A stretch of DNA of 10,675 bases, taken from NCBI GenBank assembly GCA_031380225.1, contig JANNFX010000129.1, positions 1 through 10,675 of the forward strand, in the 5' to 3' direction. Below are positions 1 through 6,537 of this stretch, in pieces (the stretch's first letter is position 1; each line of letters opens with the position of its first letter). The notes beneath the pieces were generated by a model. The model searched no databases and had not been told where the DNA came from. It saw nothing but the letters and a program-made list of their open reading frames with translations. Origin of the DNA: JANNFX01 sp031380225. GTDB lineage: Bacteria > Pseudomonadota > Alphaproteobacteria > Rhizobiales > Hyphomicrobiaceae. The translations under genes and the position numbers were made by a program.

Positions 1-60
1 GAGATTTTGACTGAGGTCTTTGTGCTCGATACCAAATCTAACCACCACTCTTAGGGCGGA

Positions 61-1677
61 TTACGCCGCCTTCAACAACTTCCCGTCCAGACCATTGCGG
101 ATCAAAACGCGGGTTTCCGGAATGCCATACAGTGCAACGAATGGCCCAAAGCGCGGGCCTTCGCTCGAGCCGAGAAGAACTTCGTAGATCGCTTGATACC
201 ACGAGCGTAGTGTCTCTTTCGTATAGCCGTTGGCTTTACCGGTTTCGACGACGATGTCCTGCAGCTCTTTCGAACTAAGAGCAGGATCGGCATTCGCCAA
301 CGCCTTGTCGAGCGCCTCAAGCGCCGTGCGCTCCGCGGCCGTTGCTTCGCGGAAAACCTTCTTCGGCTTTTCAAAGTCATGATAGTAGGCGACCGCGTAG
401 CCAACCAGTTTGTCGAGCACCGGATACTTTTCGGGTGTGGCGTCAGGCTTATGCTTGCGGATCACGCTCCACAGTTTGCCCTTGTCTTCGGCGTTGGATG
501 CGGAGACGAGATTGATCAGCAAACCAAACGTAATTGGCATTTCGGCCGGCGGCGGTGCACCGGCATGAATATGCCACGCCGGATTGTCAACCTGAAGCAG
601 CGGCTCTTGACCCGGATACGCGGCGACGAATTGCAAGTACTCATCGACCGCGCGTGGAATGACATCGAAAAACAGCCGCTTCGCCGTGCGTGGCTTTTGG
701 AACATGTAAAGCGCCAGGCTCTCGGGCGACGCGTACTTCAGCCACTCGTCAATCGTCAGACCATTGCCCTTCGACTTCGAAATCTTCTGGCCATTCTCGT
801 CTAGGAACAATTCATAGACATAGTTCTGCGGTGCTACGCCGCCAAGAACTTCGCAGATCTTGTTGTAGATAACGGCATTGGGTTGGTGATCCTTGCCGAA
901 CATTTCAAAATCAACGCCGAGCGCCGCCCAACGCATGCCCAGATCAGGCTTCCATTGCAGCTTGACGCGGCCGCCGGTCACCGGAAGTTCGACGTCCTTG
1001 CCATCCTCGTCTGCAAAAGTAATGGTGCCCTTCTTGGCATCAACCTTTTTCATCGGCACGTAAAGCACGCGGCCGGATAATGGCGAAATCGGCAGGAACG
1101 GACTGTAAGTCGCTTGCCGCTCTGGCCCGAGCGTTGGCAGCATCACATTCATGATGGCGTCGTAGCGCGCAGCGGCGAGCAGCAGCGTCTCGTCGAACTT
1201 TCCGCTTTTGTAATAGTCAGTGGCGCTGGCGAATTCATAATCGAACCCGAAGGTGTCGAGGAACCGGCGCAGCATCGCGTTGTTGTGGTGGCCAAAGCTT
1301 TCGTAGTTGCCACCGAATGGATTAGGAACAGCCGTCAGCGGCTTGTGGAGATGCGGCTCAAGAAACGACTTATCCGGGACGTTATCCGGAATCTTGCGCA
1401 TACCGTCCATATCGTCGGAGAAGCACAGCAGCCGCGTCTTGACCTTGCCGCCGGTCAGCGTCTCGAACGCGTGACGTACCATGGTCGTGCGCGCGACTTC
1501 GCCGAACGTACCGATGTGCGGCAACCCCGACGGGCCATAGCCGGTTTCAAACAGCACGGTTTTATTGAGCCCGTCCTTTGTCCGCTCCAAGCGTTGGATC
1601 AGACGGCGGGCTTCTTCGAATGGCCACGAACGGCCTTCGAGGATCGGAGCGGATGTGTTGGTGGCGTCAGAGCCCAT
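61..1677 (-). CDS. lysK: Class I lysyl-tRNA synthetase
   Basis: Charges tRNA-Lys with lysine using ATP, in the cytoplasm. The 538-residue product is of the class I (archaeal-type) LysRS family, not the class II enzyme of E. coli. Seen in the sequence: the HIGH-type signature PHIGT at residues 53-57 of the Rossmann catalytic domain, and the KMSKS-type loop KISKS at 298-302. The middle holds family-like blocks such as FSDDMDGMRK (86-95) and GKDHQPN (261-267). The C-terminal third is helical and probably reads the anticodon. Length fits alphaproteobacterial LysK proteins as I remember them. It starts at ATG 1677 with only a weak ribosome site (GAAGTGA about 4 bases upstream). It follows ligA by 74 bases with no clear terminator between, so co-transcription is possible. 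After its TAA only 60 bases remain, with no clear hairpin. Confidence 0.95.
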   Translation of the reverse strand: MGSDATNTSAPILEGRSWPFEEARRLIQRLERTKDGLNKTVLFETGYGPSGLPHIGTFGEVARTTMVRHAFETLTGGKVKTRLLCFSDDMDGMRKIPDNVPDKSFLEPHLHKPLTAVPNPFGGNYESFGHHNNAMLRRFLDTFGFDYEFASATDYYKSGKFDETLLLAAARYDAIMNVMLPTLGPERQATYSPFLPISPLSGRVLYVPMKKVDAKKGTITFADEDGKDVELPVTGGRVKLQWKPDLGMRWAALGVDFEMFGKDHQPNAVIYNKICEVLGGVAPQNYVYELFLDENGQKISKSKGNGLTIDEWLKYASPESLALYMFQKPRTAKRLFFDVIPRAVDEYLQFVAAYPGQEPLLQVDNPAWHIHAGAPPPAEMPITFGLLINLVSASNAEDKGKLWSVIRKHKPDATPEKYPVLDKLVGYAVAYYHDFEKPKKVFREATAAERTALEALDKALANADPALSSKELQDIVVETGKANGYTKETLRSWYQAIYEVLLGSSEGPRFGPFVALYGIPETRVLIRNGLDGKLLKAA

Positions 1678-1751
1678 AGTGTCACTTCAGTGTTTGGATG
1701 CGAATATTGCGCCGCACCGTAGGGGGGCGGGCCAAGGCCGTCAATTGCGGC

Positions 1752-4133
1752 TCAACCGCTTGTTAGCGCGATCCATTCGTCTTCGCTGAGGACCGAAACG
1801 CCAAGGTCGCGTGCGGCGGTGAGTTTTGATCCAGCATCCGCGCCCGCGATCAAATAGTCGGTTTTTTTAGAGACCGAACCCGCAACTTTGGCCCCCATGC
1901 GTTCGGCCTGGGCCTTGGCTTCATTGCGTGACAGCTTTTCCAGCGTGCCGGTGAATACCACTGTCTTACCGGTAACTGCTGAGGCCAAAGCGACTGGGGC
2001 CACAAAGGGCTCGACGGTTACTTGTTCAAGCAGTGCTTCGACGGCTTCAATGTTGTGGGCTTCTGAGAAGAATCCGATCAAAGCATCCGCTGAAACTTCG
2101 CCAATGCCACTTGTTGCTGCGAGTTCTTTATAGGCGTCGCCGGGTCGTTCCTGAGCTGCCCGCCGCGCCGTTTCAGCAAGCGATTTGCCGTCCGCAAAGG
2201 CTTGGCGCAGCGCGTCGACAGCACTCGCCCTAAAGCCCTTGATCTTGGCAATGCCCTCGAACGCATCGCTTCCGCCGGAAAATAAATCGCCCGGCGATTG
2301 TGCCGTGACATGCGCCATCACTGCGCCGGCGGCTTTTAAGCCGAGCCCATTGATACTGATCAGCCTGTTGTAATGCGCGCCAGGTTTTGCAGCAGCAGCG
2401 GTCTCAACTGCTGATCTCACAGCCGAAAAACTTCCAAACGCTTTGGCTAGGTCCTTCGACGTCGTCTCGCCAACATGGCGAATACCGAGCGCATATAAAA
2501 ATCGTTGCAACCCGATCGTGCGGCGCGCATCAATGGCGGTAAACAGTTTGGCGGCCGAGCGTTCTCCAAATCCTTCGCGGTCAGCAAGCTTACTTGATGA
2601 CTTCGCGTCCCGGCCTTGCAGCGTGAATATATCTGCCGGCGACCGCACAAGACCATTGTCGAAAAACATTTCGATGCGTTCGCCGCCAAAGCCTTCGATA
2701 TCGAAGGCGAGCCTCGACACGAAATGTTTCAAGCGTTCTTTGGCTTGAGCGGGACAGATGAGCCCGCCGGTGCAGCGTTTAATAACACCAGCGTCGGCAC
2801 TGTCGCTGGCCTCGCGGACCGCATCGCTGCCACATACTGGGCATTTATCAGGAAACACATAGGGCACGGCGCTCTTGGGCCGCTTGTCCAAAATCACGCT
2901 AACGACTTGCGGGATCACATCCCCCGCTCGTTGGACCACAACTGTATCGCCGACGCGGACATCCTTACGCGCGATCTCGTCCTCGTTGTGGAGCGTGGCG
3001 TTGGATACCACGACACCGCCGACAGTGACCGGTGCCAGCTTGGCAACGGGTGTCAGCGAGCCGGTCCGGCCAACTTGAATATCGATCGCATTGAGGATCG
3101 TTGTCGCCTGTTCAGCCGGAAACTTATGCGCGATGGCCCAGCGCGGACTGCGCGATACGAAGCCAAGCCGTTCCTGTAAGTCGATGGCGTCGACCTTATA
3201 AACGACGCCATCAATGTCGTAGCCGAGCGTCGCGCGTTGCTCACCAATCTTGCGATAGTAGACCAGCATCTCATCGGCCGACTTGCATATCGTGGTGCGG
3301 CCGTTGACTGGTAAGCCCCAGCTTTTGAATGCTGCAACCATGCCATACTGAGACTTTGCAGCTAGCACTGGCATGTCACCCCACGTATAGGCAAAAAATT
3401 TAAGTGGCCGAGATGCCGTCACAGTCTGATCAAGCTGACGCAACGACCCGGCCGCTGCATTGCGCGGATTGGCAAACGTCTTTTCGCCAGCCGAAGTCTG
3501 CGCCGCATTCAAGGCTTCGAAGTCGGCATGGCTGAGATAGATCTCACCCCGCACTTCGGCGATTTCCGGCACGCCGCTGCCTGAGAGTTTGTGCGGGATC
3601 GACTTCATGGTTTTGACATTTGCCGTGACGTTCTCGCCTTCGGCGCCGTCGCCGCGGGTGGCAGCTTGCACAAGCACGCCGTTTTCGTAGCGGATCGAAA
3701 TCGATAACCCATCAATTTTGGGTTCAGCCGTAAAGGCAAGTTGCTGGTGATCGTCAAAGCCGAGAAAGCGGCGCACGCGGGCAACAAAATCGTGGACGTC
3801 GCCGTCTTCGAAGGCATTACCGAGCGACAGCATCGGAACGGCGTGACGAATTTTGCTGAAGCCTTCTGCGGGTGCCGCGCCGACCGTGTGGGAGGGACTG
3901 GCGGCGCCGGCAAGTTCCGGATGCAGCGCTTCAAGTTCGGCCAATCGCCGGCGAAGCGCGTCGTACTCGGCGTCAGTGACCAGCGGATCGTCGGCTTGAT
4001 AATAAGCAGCGTCGTGCTGCTTGATTTCAGCAACGAGACGCGCGAATTCCGCCGCAGCGCCAACATCGTTTGGCTTCGAAGATTTTGGTGATACGGTTTT
4101 CTTAGACGCGCGTTTTGCCATGGGACAACGCAT
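1752..4133 (-). CDS. ligA: NAD-dependent DNA ligase LigA, with enlarged HhH region
   Basis: Seals nicks in duplex DNA during replication and repair, using NAD+ to form an enzyme-AMP intermediate. All domains are present in order: the Ia NAD-binding helices (about 30-75, with HDAAYYQADD and DAEYDAL), adenylation domain with nucleophile Lys139 in AEPKIDG, TRGDG at 159-163, VVYK Lys313 and AHKF Lys337, OB fold (about 350-420), zinc finger Cys431, Cys434, Cys454 and Cys460, the helix-hairpin-helix region (about 470-690), and a C-terminal BRCT domain (718-793). At 793 residues it is longer than the 671 of E. coli. The excess lies in the HhH region, which looks internally duplicated. Two in-frame ATGs are candidate starts, 4133 and 4121 (MAKRASKK). 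Neither has a good ribosome site; the longer form is given. The 101-base gap upstream has AT-rich TATAAG and CATAAT hexamers (4206-4211, 4196-4201) but no convincing -35. Confidence 0.96.
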   Translation of the reverse strand: MRCPMAKRASKKTVSPKSSKPNDVGAAAEFARLVAEIKQHDAAYYQADDPLVTDAEYDALRRRLAELEALHPELAGAASPSHTVGAAPAEGFSKIRHAVPMLSLGNAFEDGDVHDFVARVRRFLGFDDHQQLAFTAEPKIDGLSISIRYENGVLVQAATRGDGAEGENVTANVKTMKSIPHKLSGSGVPEIAEVRGEIYLSHADFEALNAAQTSAGEKTFANPRNAAAGSLRQLDQTVTASRPLKFFAYTWGDMPVLAAKSQYGMVAAFKSWGLPVNGRTTICKSADEMLVYYRKIGEQRATLGYDIDGVVYKVDAIDLQERLGFVSRSPRWAIAHKFPAEQATTILNAIDIQVGRTGSLTPVAKLAPVTVGGVVVSNATLHNEDEIARKDVRVGDTVVVQRAGDVIPQVVSVILDKRPKSAVPYVFPDKCPVCGSDAVREASDSADAGVIKRCTGGLICPAQAKERLKHFVSRLAFDIEGFGGERIEMFFDNGLVRSPADIFTLQGRDAKSSSKLADREGFGERSAAKLFTAIDARRTIGLQRFLYALGIRHVGETTSKDLAKAFGSFSAVRSAVETAAAAKPGAHYNRLISINGLGLKAAGAVMAHVTAQSPGDLFSGGSDAFEGIAKIKGFRASAVDALRQAFADGKSLAETARRAAQERPGDAYKELAATSGIGEVSADALIGFFSEAHNIEAVEALLEQVTVEPFVAPVALASAVTGKTVVFTGTLEKLSRNEAKAQAERMGAKVAGSVSKKTDYLIAGADAGSKLTAARDLGVSVLSEDEWIALTSG
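2061..2450 (-). repeat. Degenerate tandem duplication inside ligA (two HhH-like units)
   Basis: Two 50-residue segments of LigA, residues 562-611 (bases 2301-2450) and 642-691 (bases 2061-2210), align without gaps. By eye 13 of 50 residues are identical, and many others are similar. The shared pattern is L..AF near the start, AA....PG..Y..L in the middle, and a G[LI]G....A.A hairpin at the end (INGLGLKAAGA against TSGIGEVSADA). Between them is a third candidate hairpin, IAKIKGFRASAVDAL (628-642). HhH repeats are normal in LigA; what is odd is the extra copy, about 80 residues. The relation is at protein level only; I see no DNA-level repeat. This is an inference from manual alignment. Confidence 0.5.
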
Positions 4134-4234
4134 ATCGAATTTGTAGGGCTGGTAAAACCCCAGACATCATTTTGGGTGTTACTTACCCGCCAGAAATTAT
4201 GCTGGCTTATACGTGGCGGCCGAAGTCAGAGTAA

Positions 4235-5122
4235 TTAAGTCGGGCCACCGAGCGAGAATTTCGGCACAGCCGATTTCCAAGCCTTCGATATCCAACTCTC
4301 GCCGTCTTCACGCGGCCCGAGCCCACTGGATGCGAGCAATTGATAGGAATCTTTATACCACTTCGATTCCGGGAAGTTGTGGCCAAGCACGGCAGCCGCG
4401 GTCTGCGCTTCATTGACAATGCCGAGACCCATGTAACACTCGGTCAAGCGCGCCAATGCCTCTTCGACATGCGCGGTCGTTTGATAGTCCGACACCACCG
4501 TCTTGAAACGATTGATGGCACCGGCCTGATTGCCCTGATTCATGTAGTACCGGCCGACATGCATTTCTGCGGCCGCGAGATTGTCCTCGACGATACGAAT
4601 GCGGTTCTCAGCGCTTTTACCGTAGGTGGTATCCGGATAACGCGAGCGCAGGATCTTCAATTGTTCAAGTGCTTTGCGCGCCGAAGTTTGATCACGCTCG
4701 GGGCCACGCATCTGGTCGAAGTAACACGACGCGATAATATGATGAGCGAGCGGTGCATCAGCTGTTCCCGGATGCATAGCGACGTAACGCTCAGCCGATG
4801 CGATCGCTTCAGGTGTCTTGCCGGCCTTGTAATAAGCGTAAGCGGCCAGCACGATCGAGCGCCGCGCTTCCGGCGCATAGGGGTGTGAGCGGTCGAGGTC
4901 TTCGAATTTTGAAGCCGCTGTTTCGAACTTGCCTTTGCTCATGGCGGTATCGCCATCGGCATACATTTTTTCTGGCGGGTCAGAATTGATTGACGACGTC
5001 AGGTCTGAGTTCGAGGCGCATCCGGCCAGCGCAACTGCGCATACCAACACGAGCTGAACTGCCGTCCAACCGGACAGTTCGCGACCAGCTTTGGATGCCT
5101 TAGCTTTGAATGCCAAAGTCAT
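4235..5122 (-). CDS. bamD: Outer membrane protein assembly factor BamD (lipoprotein)
   Basis: Essential lipoprotein of the BAM complex, which folds beta-barrel proteins into the outer membrane together with BamA. From ATG 5122 the product has 295 residues. It begins with a basic stretch (FKAKASKAGREL), a hydrophobic core (AVQLVLVCAVA) and a lipobox LAGC with the lipidated Cys at 35. Tetratricopeptide-type helical repeats follow, including a DGDTAMSKGKFETAASKFEDL-like first unit, AYYKAGKTPEAI, and a VGRYYMNQGNQAGAINRF unit typical of BamD. An in-frame ATG at 5149 would add nine residues (MRPGIRGRR). I prefer 5122 because AGGGGA sits six bases upstream (5129-5134) and the signal peptide is of normal length. 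The gene follows the lpxC terminator, so it probably has its own promoter in 5123-5275, though I could not pick one out. The start is the only real uncertainty. Confidence 0.94.
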   Translation of the reverse strand: MTLAFKAKASKAGRELSGWTAVQLVLVCAVALAGCASNSDLTSSINSDPPEKMYADGDTAMSKGKFETAASKFEDLDRSHPYAPEARRSIVLAAYAYYKAGKTPEAIASAERYVAMHPGTADAPLAHHIIASCYFDQMRGPERDQTSARKALEQLKILRSRYPDTTYGKSAENRIRIVEDNLAAAEMHVGRYYMNQGNQAGAINRFKTVVSDYQTTAHVEEALARLTECYMGLGIVNEAQTAAAVLGHNFPESKWYKDSYQLLASSGLGPREDGESWISKAWKSAVPKFSLGGPT

Positions 5123-5275
5123 TCGCCGTCCCCTAATGCCCGGGCGCATCGTCAGCCCCGGATCGTACTTCGCTGTCAGCCGGTTAGCACACCTGCCAAC
5201 CGAAGTGAAATCGCGTCCCCCACCAGAACCCAGGATAAATCGCGAATATGGTGATCATGAGGAAGCGGAAATCGA

Positions 5276-5300
5276 AAGGGCCGGATCGAAACCGGCCCTT
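5276..5300 (-). terminator. Intrinsic terminator after lpxC
   Basis: A perfect 9-bp inverted repeat, AAGGGCCGG and CCGGCCCTT, with a 7-base loop, lies 27 bases past the lpxC stop. Read on the minus strand the stem ends CCCTT and runs on into TCGATTT, a short broken U-rich tail. GC-rich stem, position and orientation all fit Rho-independent termination of lpxC before bamD. The tail is poor, so termination may be partial. Confidence 0.75.
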
Positions 5301-5327
5301 GTGTCAAATTAACTTCATAGGCAGGCC

Positions 5328-6269
5328 TTACTCGCCTGCTGCGACAGCCATTTCGTAACTCGCCGCCCGGACAGGAATGTCACGCACGCGCGGTGCCTGG
5401 GTCACGGTCCAAGCTGTTGTGTCGGCCAGAAGTGCCTGCAGAACCATCGAATTGAGCTTATGCCCGCCCCGAACCGAACGGTAGGCGCCAAGCAGAGGGA
5501 AGCCCGAAAGTGCCAAATCGCCGACCGCATCGAGCATTTTGTGGCGCACGAACTCCATCGGATCGCGCAAACCTTCGCGGTTCATGACCCGGCCTTCGCC
5601 GATGGCAACGGTGTTGGTGAGATTGGCGCCGAGCGCCAGACCGGCTTTCCACAACCGCTCCACGTCATGCATAAAGCCAAACGTGCGGGCGCGGGACAAT
5701 TCGTGGCGGAAAACGCCGGGGTTCATTTCGTATGCTAGGCGCTGCTTACCGATGATTGGAGTGTCGAATTCAATTTCAACATCGAGGTGGAAACCGGAGT
5801 GCGGAGTGATTTCACCCCAACAGGCGCCTTCTTGAACGCGGATCGGTTTCAAAACCTTGATAAATCTGCGTGGCGCCGACAATTCACGGACGCCGGCATC
5901 GTCAATGGCGCTCACGAATGCAGCCGAGCTGCCATCCATGATCGGAACTTCTTTGCTGTCAATCTCGATGACACAGTTGTCTATCGAGAGACCGCGGAGT
6001 GCCGCGAGGAGATGCTCAACAGTACCGACCGAGATACCTGTGTCGTCACCGATAACCGTACATAGAGTGAGATTCTTCACATTTTCGACGCGGGCCGGGA
6101 TGTCGGCCACAACGCGTCCGCGCTTCGTAACTAAGAACCGTAATCCGGTGTCAGCTTCGGCTGGGTGCAGGATCAAAGATACGGGCGCGCCACTGTGGAC
6201 ACCAATTCCCTGAAGCTCTACTTCCCGCGCCAGCGTCGTTTGCCGAGCGCCGATAAAGCGATTTGACAT
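5328..6269 (-). CDS. lpxC: UDP-3-O-acyl-N-acetylglucosamine deacetylase LpxC
   Basis: Zinc enzyme of the cytoplasm that removes the acetyl group from UDP-3-O-acyl-GlcNAc, the committed step of lipid A synthesis. The 313-residue length is usual for the family. The N-terminal domain carries the LQGIGVHSG block (19-27). Catalytic residues visible: Glu85 and zinc ligand His86 in TVEHLLAAL, zinc ligands His243 and Asp247 in RHKMLDAVGDL, and the general acid His270 in GGHK. SRARTFGF (192-199) is also typical. It starts at ATG 6269, with GAGGGA nine bases upstream; I see no better start. It is separated from ftsZ by 268 bases with a palindrome, and from bamD by a strong hairpin, so it is probably its own transcription unit. 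Its place just after ftsZ is the classic end of the dcw cluster. The C-terminus (ASYEMAVAAGE) is intact. Confidence 0.97.
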   Translation of the reverse strand: MSNRFIGARQTTLAREVELQGIGVHSGAPVSLILHPAEADTGLRFLVTKRGRVVADIPARVENVKNLTLCTVIGDDTGISVGTVEHLLAALRGLSIDNCVIEIDSKEVPIMDGSSAAFVSAIDDAGVRELSAPRRFIKVLKPIRVQEGACWGEITPHSGFHLDVEIEFDTPIIGKQRLAYEMNPGVFRHELSRARTFGFMHDVERLWKAGLALGANLTNTVAIGEGRVMNREGLRDPMEFVRHKMLDAVGDLALSGFPLLGAYRSVRGGHKLNSMVLQALLADTTAWTVTQAPRVRDIPVRAASYEMAVAAGE

Positions 6270-6441
6270 TCTGCGCCGTCCCTCGATCCCTATGCAGCTT
6301 GGACGTGCCCATTCAGGCTTGCGATCCGAGCTGCCCCCTGTCTCAGTATCCCACCCTTGTCTTTACTCTTGAACGACGAACGCTAAACTTGATGACGCGA
6401 ACGATGGACAAGGCCGGGTGGTTGATCTGATTTCCAATGTG

Positions 6442-6470
6442 AAGATAGACGCCATCGTTGTATGCAACAA
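6442..6470 (-). promoter_or_regulatory. Possible sigma-70-type promoter for lpxC
   Basis: On the minus strand TTGTTG (6465-6470) and TATCTT (6442-6447) are separated by exactly 17 bases, about 173 bases upstream of the lpxC ATG. The match to TTGACA/TATAAT is only 3/6 and 4/6. A GTTG-N4-CAAC inverted repeat (6457-6468) overlaps the -35 side and could bind a regulator. This is a weak consensus match, offered because the gap must hold a promoter if the ftsZ hairpin terminates. Confidence 0.25.
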
Positions 6471-6511
6471 ATCACGCTTTCTTTCGTAGTGTTACACAAT
6501 TTCAACACAGT

Positions 6512-6528
6512 CCGGACAGACTGTCCGG
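6512..6528 (-). terminator. Palindrome just after ftsZ, possible terminator
   Basis: CCGGACA and TGTCCGG pair perfectly around a GAC loop, nine bases past the ftsZ stop. Position and GC-rich stem suggest a 3' hairpin of the ftsZ transcript. There is no U-tract after it on the minus strand (ACTGTGTTGAAATTG), so it may protect the mRNA end, depend on other factors, or be a protein-binding palindrome instead. Confidence 0.45.
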
Positions 6529-6537
6529 CAACTGAAT

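Noticed and set aside
1..54. A plus-strand frame open from the window edge to TAG at 52-54 (EILTEVFVLDTKSNHHS), possibly the tail of a convergent gene
   Set aside because: Seventeen codons are too few to judge, and the residues match nothing I recognise. No supporting terminator is visible, so the first 60 bases are left without a call.
1114..1722. A 202-residue plus-strand frame opposite lysK
   Set aside because: Antisense shadow of lysK with no family resemblance; it also runs through the lysK start.
1678..1751. Possible terminator or promoter between ligA and lysK
   Set aside because: Only 4-bp pairings (for example GCCG/CGGC) and a G-run are visible. No stable hairpin and no -35/-10 pair stands out.
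4189..4206. GCCAG-N8-CTGGC hairpin between bamD and ligA as a bamD terminator
   Set aside because: Only 5 bp of stem with an 8-base loop and no T-run after it on the minus strand; too weak to call.
5276..5300. The CCGGTTTCGATCCGG part of the lpxC terminator resembles a tRNA T-arm
   Set aside because: No acceptor, D or anticodon arms lie on either side in the right positions. The likeness is a by-product of the GC hairpin with a TTTCGAT loop.
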